A stretch of DNA of 64,000 nt from Pseudomonas mosselii (lineage in GTDB: Bacteria; Pseudomonadota; Gammaproteobacteria; Pseudomonadales; Pseudomonadaceae), in assembly GCF_019823065.1 (NCBI RefSeq), contig NZ_CP081966.1, positions 3,379,501 to 3,443,500 of the forward strand, given 5' to 3'. Positions 53,979 through 62,603 of this stretch are shown here, in pieces. The first letter of the stretch is position 1; each line of letters begins with the position of its first letter. The position numbers and the translations under genes were made by a program. Under the pieces are notes generated by a model. That model saw nothing but the letters and a program-made list of their open reading frames with translations. It was not told the origin of the DNA and did not search any database.

Positions 53979-56387
53979 ATGCACCACCGCAGTTTTTCCT
54001 CGTACTCCGTTACCTCGCTCGCCACTACCCTGGGTTGCACCGCAGCGGTTCTGCTCGCCACCTCATCGCCAGCCTGGGCAGCCACCGACAGCCGCGTGCA
54101 GCACTACGAAATTGCCCCGGCGCCACTGGGCGCTGCGCTCAATCAGCTGGGCCAGCAAGCCCATTTGTTGTTGTCGTTCCCCAATGAGTTGATTGCCGGG
54201 CAAAACAGCCCTGGCTTGAGTGGCGATTACACGGTCGACGGTGCCTTACAGGCGCTACTTGAGGGCAGCCAACTCCTTGCGGTTCGCCAGCCGGATGGGC
54301 GATACCCCCTCCAGCGTGCACCGGCCTCTGCCGTCCTGGAGCTTCAGAGCATTTCCATTTCGGGCAAGGCTCCCGGGTCGACTACAGAAGGCACTGGGCT
54401 CTATACCACCTATTCATCCAGCAGCTCGACCCGCTTGAACCTGACCCCCAAGGAAACCCCGCAGTCGCTGACCGTCATGACCCGCCAGCGCCTGGATGAC
54501 CAGCGCCTGACCAATCTCAGCGATACCCTCGATGCCACACCAGGCATCATCGTGCTGCGCGACGGACAGGGTGCCGAATCCGACGGTTACTTCTCCCGGG
54601 GCTTCGAGATCCAGAACTTTGAAATCGATGGCGTGCCCACCGTCAAGCGCATGGACAATTACACCCAGAGCATGGCGATGTACGACCGTGTGGAGGTGGT
54701 ACGCGGTGCTACCGGCCTGATCAGCGGCCTGGGCAGCCCTTCAGCGACGATCAACCTGATCCGCAAGCGTCCGACCGCCGAGGCTCAGGCCAGCGTCAGC
54801 GCTGAAGCCGGCAGCTGGGACCGCTACGGTACCGGCTTTGATGTGTCTGGCCCGCTGACCGAAACCGGCAACGTACGCGGTCGCCTGGTCGCCGACTTCA
54901 AGACCGAGCAGTCCTGGATCGACCGCTACAAGCAGGACTCGCAACTGATCTACGGCATTACCGAGTTCGACCTGACCGAGGACACCCTGTTGACCATGGG
55001 CTTCAGTTATCAACGCACAGACGTCGACTCGCCCATGCGCTCCGGACTGCCGACCCGTTTCACCGACGGCTCTCGCAGCAACCTCAAACGCTCGCTCAAT
55101 TCGGCACAGACCTGGTCCTACAACGACCATGAACAAACCAGCTTTTTCACCTCGATCGAACAGCAGTTTGCCAATGGCTGGAGCGGGAAGATCGAACTGA
55201 CCCACTCCGAAAACAAGTTTGACGAAGTCTTCAACTACGTCAACGGCAGCCTCAACCCGGACGGAAGTGGCACCACGCAGTTGCCAGTGCGCTTCTCCGG
55301 TGTTCCCCGCCAGAACAACATCGATGCCTACCTGACCGGCCCATTCGATCTGTTGGGTCGCGAGCACGAGCTGATCGCCGGCGTGACCTTGTCCAACTAC
55401 TACGAGAATGTGCCAAGCTACGGCGGCTGGAAATACGACTATTCCGGCTCCCCGGCCGGCGCAATCGACAACCTGCTGAACTGGAACGGCGCCTCGGTGA
55501 AACCGCAATTCGACGTCACGGGCAAGTCCACTGTCGACGAAACCCAATATGCCGCCTACCTCGCCACGCGCCTGCACGCCACCGACGATCTCAGTATCTT
55601 GCTGGGTAGCCGCGTGATCGACTGGCATCGCGAGATCGAGGATAAACCCTACAACGCTGAACACACCAAGACCAAGGAATCGGAAACCGGCGTCTACATT
55701 CCCTATGCTGGCGTGGTGTATGACGTCAACGATACGTGGTCGCTGTATGCCAGCTATACGAAAATCTTCAACCCTCAGTCGTCCTGGGTTCGCGACATCA
55801 ACAACAAGCCACTGGATCCGATGGAAGGCACCGGCTATGAAGTCGGTGTCAAGGGCAGCCACTTCGACGGCAAGCTGAACTCCAGCATCGCGCTGTTCAA
55901 GATCGAGCAGGACAACCTGGCGATCTGGATCGATACCCCAGGCGGCAATACCTACAAGTCGGAACAGGGCACCACCACCAAGGGCGCTGAATTCACCCTG
56001 GACGGAGAGCTGGCCGAAGGCTGGCAGGCCTCCGCCGGTTATGCCTATGCGGTGAGCACCGACGCTGACGACCAGCGTATCGTTACCACCCTGCCCCGCC
56101 ACAGTCTGAAGACCTTCACCAGCTATCGCCTGCCGGGCATTCTGGACAAGGTCACCCTCGGCGGTGGTGTGAACTGGCAGAGCAAGACCGGTGCCGACCT
56201 GCACACTTTCACCCAGGGCAGCTACGCCGTCACCAACCTCCTGGCTCGCTACGACTTCAACCAGCATCTGAGTGCGTCAGTCAACCTGAACAACGTGTTC
56301 GACCGCGAATACCTCAGCTATGCCGGCGACCACGGTATGTACGGTGCTCCAAGGAACATCATGACGGGTATCAAGTACACCTTCTGA
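53979..56387 (+). CDS. TonB-dependent siderophore receptor with STN domain, system 2
   Basis: 802 residues. Signal peptide (1-33, ending SPAWA), STN domain (about 35-110; HYEIAPAPLGAALNQLGQQAH), plug (about 140-275; LTPKETPQSLTVMTRQRLDDQ, VVRGATGLISGLGSPSATINLIRKRP) and a beta-barrel to the C-terminus GIKYTF. This is an FpvA-like transducer receptor. The ligand is probably a hydroxamate-type or pyoverdine-like siderophore, by family only. It follows sigma and FecR genes after 81 bp, which hold an A/T-rich promoter-like block at 53896. Confidence 0.9.
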   Translation: MHHRSFSSYSVTSLATTLGCTAAVLLATSSPAWAATDSRVQHYEIAPAPLGAALNQLGQQAHLLLSFPNELIAGQNSPGLSGDYTVDGALQALLEGSQLLAVRQPDGRYPLQRAPASAVLELQSISISGKAPGSTTEGTGLYTTYSSSSSTRLNLTPKETPQSLTVMTRQRLDDQRLTNLSDTLDATPGIIVLRDGQGAESDGYFSRGFEIQNFEIDGVPTVKRMDNYTQSMAMYDRVEVVRGATGLISGLGSPSATINLIRKRPTAEAQASVSAEAGSWDRYGTGFDVSGPLTETGNVRGRLVADFKTEQSWIDRYKQDSQLIYGITEFDLTEDTLLTMGFSYQRTDVDSPMRSGLPTRFTDGSRSNLKRSLNSAQTWSYNDHEQTSFFTSIEQQFANGWSGKIELTHSENKFDEVFNYVNGSLNPDGSGTTQLPVRFSGVPRQNNIDAYLTGPFDLLGREHELIAGVTLSNYYENVPSYGGWKYDYSGSPAGAIDNLLNWNGASVKPQFDVTGKSTVDETQYAAYLATRLHATDDLSILLGSRVIDWHREIEDKPYNAEHTKTKESETGVYIPYAGVVYDVNDTWSLYASYTKIFNPQSSWVRDINNKPLDPMEGTGYEVGVKGSHFDGKLNSSIALFKIEQDNLAIWIDTPGGNTYKSEQGTTTKGAEFTLDGELAEGWQASAGYAYAVSTDADDQRIVTTLPRHSLKTFTSYRLPGILDKVTLGGGVNWQSKTGADLHTFTQGSYAVTNLLARYDFNQHLSASVNLNNVFDREYLSYAGDHGMYGAPRNIMTGIKYTF

Positions 56388-56496
56388 CGTTCGCACGCGC
56401 CGTGCTGAAGCAGGGCCATCGGTTTCAATCCAGCGCAGCCCTTGAACCACACCATGACGAAGCAGTAGCGTCAGCAGCACCTGGAGAAAATACGCC

Positions 56497-56547
56497 TGGG
56501 TCGATAGCGGTCAGATGCAACCGACAGTTTTCGCCCCATGGCTGCCT
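56497..56547. repeat. Dispersed hairpin repeat, copy d
   Basis: CTGGGTCGATAGCGGTC followed by TTTTCGCCCCATGGCTGCC, then CTTTGGTG; degenerate copy of the family described at 44086, between the receptor and the SDR gene. Confidence 0.6.
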
Positions 56548-56637
56548 TTGGTGAAAAGCAGCCATAGGCCGTAATCGGCAGCATGGCGAGCGTCATGGCA
56601 TGGGCATGGCCCAGCCTATTGCCTGAGGGGGGGTGTT

Positions 56638-57702
56638 TCAATGGGTCAAGTAACCATTGACGTAGCGCACTGTCTTTTCCAAAGCTCGCGCCATGTCCGG
56701 ATGTGTCAGCTGATACTTCAGTTCCAGTTGCCGGCTATGACACATGTCAAAGCGTTGCGTCTGAATAAAGTTCAATGACTCGGCGCTGATCGCGAATCGG
56801 GACGCCAGTCCGGGAATTGTCAAAAGCCATCTCAGCAACCCTATCGCTACATGGCGACGGGGTGCCTTTATATTCAGCGTTTTGGCTATCTGCCCCAGCA
56901 TCTCCTGCAAGTTCGGTGTATGTTCATAAAGCGTCAGGACCTGCTGGTTGGCCATCGAGGGGTCGAACGCCGCGCAAGTTATCATGGTCACCAGGTAATC
57001 GACGCTGACTAAGGGCAACCAGTGCCTGGTGGAGCCGGGGACAGCCTTGAACCGGCCTTGTGCCAGATTTCGAATGAGTTCGGCCAAAGGTTGTCCTTCG
57101 ACAATGTGCCCGCTCTCGCTGTGGCCACACACCGTAGCCGGGTGAACGATTGTGTAATCCGCGCCCACCTCCTGCATGTAACGGATGACCGCAAAATGAG
57201 CCTCGAGCTTGCTGCCTTCGTAGCCACCTGCACGGGCGTAGACGGAGGGCCAGTTCGTGTTTTCAGGGCGCTCATTGTCCACCCCGATACTGGCCAGGTG
57301 GCAAAGGTTTTGCAGCATGAAGCCACCCACCATCAGCAAGCGGATGCGCTGGCTCGCCGCAAGCCTGGCGACTCGCAGCGCCCCTTGCACATTGACTTCG
57401 CGGGCGCGCTCCATTGTCAGCCCCCAGGAAAATTGTGTCGCGAGGTGGAAGGCCACAGAGGCCGACGACACGCGCTGCTTGTCTGCCTCGCTGAGCCCAA
57501 GCCCCTCTCTGCTGATATCGCCCTCAACGGCATGGATACAGGCAGGGTTACCACCCAGTCGGCTTACCTGCTCCCTGAGGCGCTCAAGGTTTGCAGGGGT
57601 GCGCATAAGCACCCAGACCTTGTGCCCTGTCGCAGTAAGACGAGCCAGTAAATGCTGACCGATAAACCCACTGCCGCCTGTGACGAAACATTCCGCGCTC
57701 AT
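56638..57702 (-). CDS. NAD(P)-dependent epimerase/dehydratase-like SDR protein
   Basis: 354 residues. N-terminal Rossmann motif VTGGSGFIGQHLLARL (GxxGxxG), an Asp-containing EGDISREGLG segment, and the extended-SDR features YEGSKLEAHF (the Tyr/Lys pair) and HPATVCGHSE. It is an extended SDR related to UDP-sugar epimerases or dihydroflavonol-4-reductases; its substrate cannot be read. A MerR gene diverges 74 bp upstream and controls a typical MerR promoter in front of it. Confidence 0.83.
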   Translation of the reverse strand: MSAECFVTGGSGFIGQHLLARLTATGHKVWVLMRTPANLERLREQVSRLGGNPACIHAVEGDISREGLGLSEADKQRVSSASVAFHLATQFSWGLTMERAREVNVQGALRVARLAASQRIRLLMVGGFMLQNLCHLASIGVDNERPENTNWPSVYARAGGYEGSKLEAHFAVIRYMQEVGADYTIVHPATVCGHSESGHIVEGQPLAELIRNLAQGRFKAVPGSTRHWLPLVSVDYLVTMITCAAFDPSMANQQVLTLYEHTPNLQEMLGQIAKTLNIKAPRRHVAIGLLRWLLTIPGLASRFAISAESLNFIQTQRFDMCHSRQLELKYQLTHPDMARALEKTVRYVNGYLTH

Positions 57703-57731
57703 GCCTGAATCCTTGTTTGGATGATGGGGGC

Positions 57732-57763
57732 AGGCTAAGGTGTAGAGTCTGCTCTACAGTCAA
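57732..57763 (-). promoter_or_regulatory. MerR-type promoter of the SDR gene
   Basis: On the minus strand TTGACT (-35) and TAGCCT (-10) are 20 bp apart, and the spacer contains the perfect dyad GTAGAG-TCTG-CTCTAC (57742-57757). An overlong spacer with a central palindrome is the hallmark of MerR-activated promoters. It faces the SDR gene and lies between the two divergent starts. Confidence 0.75.
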
Positions 57764-57775
57764 GGAATTTTTACT

Positions 57776-58186
57776 GTGAACATTGGAGAGTTGGAGCGCC
57801 GTAGTGGAGTTGGCCGCCATGCATTGCGCTATTACGAACAACTCGGGCTTATCGTGGCCCATCGACAAGCCAACAACTATCGCAGCTACAGCGATCAGGC
57901 CGTTGTTGACCTGGCCTTCATTCAGAGTGCCCAGGGCGTGGGCTTTTCGCTCGCCGAGATTGGCGACATTCTTGCTGCCAAGCGGGGTAATACGATCAAT
58001 TGCGCGCAAGGCGCGGCCTTGGTCGCCAGCAAGATGGCCGAAATTCAGACGAAGATCACCACCTTGCAAGCCACGTATGTTTTTCTGGAAGCAGAGCGTG
58101 TGAAGCTTGAAACCAGTGCCATTGCCCTCGGGCAAACTATTCCTCACCTTCCTGTACAGGGGCATGGCGCAACGCATCCTGAGTAA
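57776..58186 (+). CDS. MerR-family regulator divergent from the SDR gene
   Basis: 136 residues from a GTG (AAGGA site). The N-terminal MerR helix-turn-helix reads MNIGELERRSGVGRHALRYYEQLGL and SYSDQAVVDLAFIQSAQGVGFSLAEI; a coiled-coil dimerisation helix follows. One Cys (residue 83, NCAQG) is present, so metal or redox sensing by a Cys cluster is unlikely and an organic ligand is more probable. Its end abuts the transposase remnant at 58185; the C-terminus may have been altered by that insertion. Confidence 0.83.
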   Translation: MNIGELERRSGVGRHALRYYEQLGLIVAHRQANNYRSYSDQAVVDLAFIQSAQGVGFSLAEIGDILAAKRGNTINCAQGAALVASKMAEIQTKITTLQATYVFLEAERVKLETSAIALGQTIPHLPVQGHGATHPE

Positions 58187-58298
58187 AACCCTGCCGAGGG
58201 TAAGCACTGAAATGAGCCTTCACGTGCTCACCTACAACCTCAAGCGAATGATGAGCATCTTCGGCATCGCAGGGCTGCTTGAGGCGATCAGGGCGTAA
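58185..58298 (+). pseudogene. C-terminal remnant of an IS transposase
   Basis: A short reading frame ends in VSTEMSLHVLTYNLKRMMSI and FGIAGLLEAIRA. The block EMSLHVLxYNLKR is the usual C-terminal tail of IS5/IS1182-type transposases. There is no catalytic DDE core, start codon or terminal inverted repeat. The fragment overlaps the stop of the MerR gene by 2 bp and must be left from a deleted or decayed element. Confidence 0.75.
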
Positions 58299-58327
58299 AC
58301 CCCGCTTGAGTCAACGAATCGCCCTCA

Positions 58328-58837
58328 TCACCGTCTGATGCCCACCTCAAGCAACGCCGTGATGATAAATGGCCCCTTCTTCTCCAGATATTCAGCCATC
58401 CCCCCGGTGTTGGTGGCCTCCAGCTCGATCTTGAGGTCTTGATATCGCTGGCGCAGGGAGGCGTCGTTCCTGAGCAGTTCCCTGAAGGTCAGCATCTGGA
58501 TGATTGAAGGGTGACCACATCTGCAGATGTGGACCTTGTGGGTGCGCACCTCGCCAATATTGCGGCGATAGAAGTGGTGCCCTTCGGACAGGTCGCTGCC
58601 GCGTACATACCCCAAGCTAAGCAACACCTCGTCTCGGGCTGCTGCATTGCAATGCTCTGAAACCTCGATCAGCACATCGATCTCGGGCTTGGCGGCGAGT
58701 TGCGGGACAGCCGTGCTGCCCACATGGTGCATGGCGATAAGCTCATCACCGAATGCCGAGACGAGCAGCATTTTGTCCGCCTCGTACCGTTGTGGCCATT
58801 CAGGGTTGTAGGTCGTGATCTTGCTGGTCAGCGCCAT
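58328..58837 (-). CDS. GrpB family protein (nucleotidyltransferase-like)
   Basis: 169 residues. The GrpB/UPF0157 pattern is present: TTYNPEWPQRYEADKMLL at the start, MHHVGSTAVPQLAAKPEIDVLIEV (the HVGSTAV and the metal-binding D.D strand), then FRELLRNDASLRQRYQDLK. Members have a nucleotidyltransferase fold and roles linked to CoaE fusions or resistance, mostly undefined. Monocistronic. Confidence 0.85.
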   Translation of the reverse strand: MALTSKITTYNPEWPQRYEADKMLLVSAFGDELIAMHHVGSTAVPQLAAKPEIDVLIEVSEHCNAAARDEVLLSLGYVRGSDLSEGHHFYRRNIGEVRTHKVHICRCGHPSIIQMLTFRELLRNDASLRQRYQDLKIELEATNTGGMAEYLEKKGPFIITALLEVGIRR

Positions 58838-58926
58838 GGGCCATCCTTGCGCAGGTTAAAACGTTCTGACACGCCTTCACGGCAGGCGCCTGCCGCCACG
58901 AGATCTAATAACCTTGCGCAGCCTGA

Positions 58927-59445
58927 TCAGCCTGTGCCCAGACTCGCGAGAAATACCTCGGTATCCCGGTTGGACCGCAGGCAGACCACGCGAAATCCCG
59001 ACGGGACTGTCGCCACGAATCGCTTGATTGCCTCCCGGGACGAGGTTTTCGTCCGCCACATGAAGCCGAGAAACTCCGGCAAGTTGGCCAGCAGTTCCGG
59101 GCAGTCGTCCGGCAGGTCAGGCCGGGATCGGCCGCGGTTCAGCATCGTTCTGAGGAACACGCGCCAGAATCGAAGCGGCGCCGAGCGATCGATCCATATC
59201 AGCATGTCAGCGCGGGCCAGCCGATTGTTCCATGTGGTCGAGTGCCCACCTTCGAAAATCCAGCGCTCACGGGCCTCGACCTCATGGCAAAGACGCGTCT
59301 TCTCGTCCCGGCTGCGTTCGACCCACCCTGGCTGCCAGTGAATCGTGTCGATATGCACGACCGGCAAGCCCGTGCGCTCACCGAGCTTGCGCGCCAAGGT
59401 ACTTTTCCCAGAACCTGGCTGGCCAATGATCATCACCCGTTGCAT
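58927..59445 (-). CDS. Adenylate-kinase-like P-loop ATPase (FlaR/topology-modulation type)
   Basis: 172 residues from the ATG at 59445 (GGGAG site); a start 126 bp earlier is unsupported. Walker A GQPGSGKS (8-15), then VVHIDTIHWQPGWVERSRDE and RWIFEGGHSTTW, the features of small nucleotide-kinase-like proteins often annotated as DNA topology modulation protein. It resembles adenylate or shikimate kinases but lacks the full LID. Substrate unknown. Confidence 0.8.
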   Translation of the reverse strand: MQRVMIIGQPGSGKSTLARKLGERTGLPVVHIDTIHWQPGWVERSRDEKTRLCHEVEARERWIFEGGHSTTWNNRLARADMLIWIDRSAPLRFWRVFLRTMLNRGRSRPDLPDDCPELLANLPEFLGFMWRTKTSSREAIKRFVATVPSGFRVVCLRSNRDTEVFLASLGTG

Positions 59446-59576
59446 TGAAGCTCCCTGCCGGCTGGATTTTGGGCGCGCGATTTTACGGCAATGGCCGACA
59501 TGGTCAACCGCAAGCACACTCTCGAAGCCGTTTGGACGCAGGTCCCGTATTCTGTTCCCTGCCGCTCTCACGGAGC

Positions 59577-59966
59577 TTATGGCAGACGTTTAAGCCCGCA
59601 CTGATACCTGGCACCTGCAAGGCTTGCTTCAAACGCTTCGAGCCCTGCGTATATCTTCTGCAGCCCAGTGATTTGCCCCAGCACTTCGCGTTTCTTGTCG
59701 GCAATGACCTTGCCCGCCAAGTCCCACGGCAAATCAGCACCCTGATGCCTCAGCAGAATGGCCTGCAGTTCTTTCAGTTTGAAACCCAACTGCTGCGCGC
59801 ATTTGATGAACGTCAGCAACTCGACACTCTGCTGATTGTAAACGCGGTACTGCCCTTGGCGCTTGGGCGGTGGCAGCAGGCCAATCGCTTCGTAGTGGCG
59901 GATGGTCTTGACCGTGGTGCCCGACAGTTGGGCGGCTTTGCCGATATACATGAATGTCCTTTTCAT
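59577..59966 (-). CDS. MerR-family regulator of the flavin oxidoreductase operon
   Basis: 129 residues from the ATG at 59966; an in-frame start 18 bp earlier is possible. MerR helix-turn-helix: MYIGKAAQLSGTTVKTIRHYEAIGLLPPP. It is 57 bp downstream of the oxidoreductase gene on the same strand, so the two are likely cotranscribed. One Cys in the middle and another near the C-terminus make a thiol or redox signal conceivable. Likely regulator of its own operon. Confidence 0.82.
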   Translation of the reverse strand: MKRTFMYIGKAAQLSGTTVKTIRHYEAIGLLPPPKRQGQYRVYNQQSVELLTFIKCAQQLGFKLKELQAILLRHQGADLPWDLAGKVIADKKREVLGQITGLQKIYAGLEAFEASLAGARYQCGLKRLP

Positions 59967-60023
59967 CAGGGAGCGGGGCATCATTGCATGGCGCCAGCGG
60001 TTCTGGAACCACGTAGCCGCAGG

Positions 60024-60599
60024 TCAGCTGGCGATGCCTCGTGCCTGTTCGAGCCAGGCTCCACGCCGCAGCGCGCTGGAGCCGAGCAGTGGCCCGAACA
60101 TCAGGGTACGCAGCGTTCTGATACCGCAGAACTGCAACGTGGTCTTGCGCACTTGGTGAAGGCCAGGCATGCGATACACCCAGCGGTAGTACCACGGCGG
60201 TGTATCCATCGTCACCAGCAGATGCGCTGTACGACCCTTGAGCAGTTGCTCGGGGAAAGCCTTGCCTGCCCTATACTGAAACGCGAAACCGGGCAGGAAC
60301 ACGCGGTCGAAAAAGCCTTTCATCAGTGCAGGGATACCGCCCCACCAAATGGGGTAGATAAAGACTAGGTGCTCGGCCCAGGTGATGTCGGCCTGGGCCC
60401 TGAGCAGATCGGGTTCCAGTGGCTGCGCTTGCCGGTAGCCGCTGCGTAATACCGGGTCAAAGCTCAAAGCATCAAGCCGTAACACCCTGACATCATGGCC
60501 GGCACTTCTGGCCGCCTCGACATAGCTCTCGGTCAGCGCTGCGCAGAAACTCTCGCTTGACGGGTGCCCCAGCACCACCAGTACTCGTTTGCTCATCAT
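60024..60599 (-). CDS. NAD(P)H-dependent quinone/flavin oxidoreductase (MdaB/YwrO-like)
   Basis: 191 residues from the ATG at 60599 (AGGA 7 nt upstream). Flavodoxin-like fold of the NQO/MdaB family: VLVVLGHPSSESFCAALTESY at the N-terminus, FIYPIWWGGIPALMKGFFDRVFLPGFAF with the FMN/FAD-binding WWGGIPA, and VTMDTPPWYYRW. Probable role: two-electron reduction of quinones or electrophiles. Its MerR partner follows directly and could respond to such substrates. Confidence 0.86.
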   Translation of the reverse strand: MMSKRVLVVLGHPSSESFCAALTESYVEAARSAGHDVRVLRLDALSFDPVLRSGYRQAQPLEPDLLRAQADITWAEHLVFIYPIWWGGIPALMKGFFDRVFLPGFAFQYRAGKAFPEQLLKGRTAHLLVTMDTPPWYYRWVYRMPGLHQVRKTTLQFCGIRTLRTLMFGPLLGSSALRRGAWLEQARGIAS

Positions 60600-60738
60600 C
60601 ACTTCATCCTGAACATGAAGCGTGCAGGGTAAAGCCTGACCATAACGGGAGAGTCAACTGCTCAGGCTGCTCTGGGGCCGTTTCAGTGCGCGGCATCCAG
60701 CGGCCAAAGCTAGAAATCCTGCCGTTGGTGAATGGCAG

Positions 60739-60787
60739 CTATGGCTCGAAAACGACCGCTCGTGAGCTCCCGCTTCCGACTCAAGGC
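60739..60787. repeat. Dispersed hairpin repeat, copy e
   Basis: CTATGGCTCGAAAACGACCGC with GCTTCCGACTCAAGG opposite; degenerate member of the family described at 44086, in the 240-bp space between the oxidoreductase and the cupin gene. Confidence 0.55.
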
Positions 60788-60843
60788 GCACATCGATCCA
60801 AGGCCATTTAGTGAGTACCGGCCTCATCGCCTGCATCGTCAAC

Positions 60844-61230
60844 TCAGATCCAGACGTCATTCACCGCAGTTCGCCCCCCTCCTTCATGACCGGTATTCAG
60901 AACGCCTCGCGGCTCGATCATCATCAGTTTCGTTTCCGCCTGGGCCGCTGTTCTGTGCGCTACACCACGCGGCACGACATACAGCTCACCCGGCCGCACA
61001 TACACGCTGCCCTCTGGCAGATCGATACGCAAGGTGCCTGCAAGCACCAGGAACGCTTCATCCGTCTCCGGGTGCGAGTGCCAGATGAATTCCCCTTCAA
61101 TGCGCACGACCTTGAATTGGTAGTCGTTCATTTCCGCGACCACCCTTGGGCTCCACTGCTGCTCGATCAGTGCAGCCTTCTGAGCCAGGTTCACAGGTTG
61201 CGATGCGCGTTGCGGGTGTGAGTCGGTCAT
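60844..61230 (-). CDS. Cupin-domain protein
   Basis: 128 residues, a single small cupin. The metal-binding motif 1 is EGEFIWHSHPETDEAFLVLAGTLRIDL (His, His and Glu), and motif 2 is VVPRGVAHRTAA. Such proteins act as isomerases, dioxygenases or sensing domains; no substrate can be read. It lies 72 bp downstream of the AraC-type gene on the same strand and may form an operon with it. Confidence 0.85.
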   Translation of the reverse strand: MTDSHPQRASQPVNLAQKAALIEQQWSPRVVAEMNDYQFKVVRIEGEFIWHSHPETDEAFLVLAGTLRIDLPEGSVYVRPGELYVVPRGVAHRTAAQAETKLMMIEPRGVLNTGHEGGGRTAVNDVWI

Positions 61231-61302
61231 GACAGATCCTCTGTAGTTAGAGTGATCAGGCTACCGAATAGAAAGCAGGCGGCTCTTGTACGATCCTGCA
61301 AG

Positions 61303-62124
61303 TCAGCGGGCAGGCCGCAAGCGTTCCAACCAGCGCAGGGGCGGCACGCCGTAGGTGCGAGTGAAATGTCGGGTCATGTGGCTCTGGTCGTGAAAGCCTG
61401 CAGCGAGGGCGGCATCGACCAGGGTGAAGCCCTCCAGGATCAGCCTGCGAAAACAGTCCAGGCGTCGTAGCGTGACAAAACGGTATGGGCTGGTGCCGTA
61501 AAGGGCTCGGAAGTCCCGTGACAAGCTCCATTGCTCACGCCCGCTGGCCTGCTCGAGCATTTCCAGCGTGATGCCGTGGTCAAGGTGCTCCATGATGAAC
61601 GCCCTGGCGCGCTCGGCCGAGCGGTAGTCCAGGCGTTTGCGGCCGCGGGGCTTGCCGCCGACTGCACGCAGCGCCATGGCCAGGTCATAGACGGCGTCCT
61701 GCTCCTCCAGTGTTTCCAGCGGATGATCCAGTGCCTGCACGAAGGCCTCGCTGGCGCGATAGAGGCGCGGGTCGCGGGACATTCCGCCGGCAATGAACGG
61801 CAACGGTTCGCCGCCGAGCACGCTCTGGATCAGCGAAGGATCGATATAGGCCATCCGGTAGCGAAAGCCGATATCCGTGCCGGCCATGCCGTCATGGACT
61901 TCGTCCGGGTGCAGCACCAGGGTGTTGCCCGGCACGCCGTGGCACAGCGCCCCTTTGTAGTGAAAGCTCTGCACGCCGGCAAGGGTACGGCCTATCGAGT
62001 AGGTATCGTGCCGATGGGGGTCGTAGCCATGGCCGCCAAACCACGCCTCAATACGCTCCACGCTGCCAGGCGTGGCACTGCGTATGACCCAATCAGCGCA
62101 GGACGGGCTTGCTTTTCGTTCCAT
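61303..62124 (-). CDS. AraC-family transcriptional regulator with cupin-like N-terminus
   Basis: 273 residues. The N-terminal domain opens with a cupin-like stretch (HGYDPHRHDTYSIGRTLAGVQSFHYKG), followed by LVLHPDEVHDG. The C-terminal double helix-turn-helix includes LEMLEQASGREQWSLSRDFRALYGTSPYRFVTLRRLD and AALAAGFHDQSHMTRHFTRTYGVPP. This is the typical one-component layout. The downstream cupin gene may be a target. Confidence 0.87.
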   Translation of the reverse strand: MERKASPSCADWVIRSATPGSVERIEAWFGGHGYDPHRHDTYSIGRTLAGVQSFHYKGALCHGVPGNTLVLHPDEVHDGMAGTDIGFRYRMAYIDPSLIQSVLGGEPLPFIAGGMSRDPRLYRASEAFVQALDHPLETLEEQDAVYDLAMALRAVGGKPRGRKRLDYRSAERARAFIMEHLDHGITLEMLEQASGREQWSLSRDFRALYGTSPYRFVTLRRLDCFRRLILEGFTLVDAALAAGFHDQSHMTRHFTRTYGVPPLRWLERLRPAR

Positions 62125-62603
62125 GGATAAGCTTGCTGCTAGTGCGCAATGGTGGATGAGGATGGCCCATCCTATTTCAGATTTGCGCGGACACCCAATC
62201 CATTTCCGCTGAATGTCCGCTATGGGTCGAAAGCGGTCATCCGGGAACGGCTGCTATCGACCCATAGCGGTCCTGCGCTGAGAGCAGCAAACAGCCAGAG
62301 GTGAACCGCCGTAATAGACTCATGCATCTATGAAAGCAACCGAGCGCTTCTGACCGATAGGCACTTATGTTGAGGGACCGCCATGGATTGGATAACGACG
62401 GTCATGCTTCAACCGGCGACGCATCGCTTCAGACCTCAGTCTGCTCCGCCATCTCCAAGGCGTCATCGACCTCAATGCCCGCAGGAAAACGCACACACCA
62501 GCTATCGAACCTGCACCCAATAATGGCACTATGGCACCAATCAGGGAAAGCAGTATCCGGTACACGACGTAACCGAATGTCCTGCGCACAGGAATAAGGG
62601 AAT
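62125..62603. other. Intergenic region before the helicase-like gene
   Basis: About 480 bp. It has one copy of the dispersed hairpin repeat (62220-62267) and several short frames on both strands, of which none shows conserved composition or a good ribosome site. The right end leads to the ribosome site (AATAAGGG) of the helicase-like gene. No tRNA or attachment site was recognised. Confidence 0.5.
62220..62267. repeat. Dispersed hairpin repeat, copy f
   Basis: CTATGGGTCGAAAGCGGTC is answered by GCTATCGACCCATAG with a 14-nt spacer; a well-preserved member of the family described at 44086, preceded by AATGTCCG. Confidence 0.75.

Noticed and set aside
54741..56267. A 508-residue minus-strand frame under the second TonB receptor
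   Set aside because: Same reason: antisense shadow of an intact receptor gene, no domain match.
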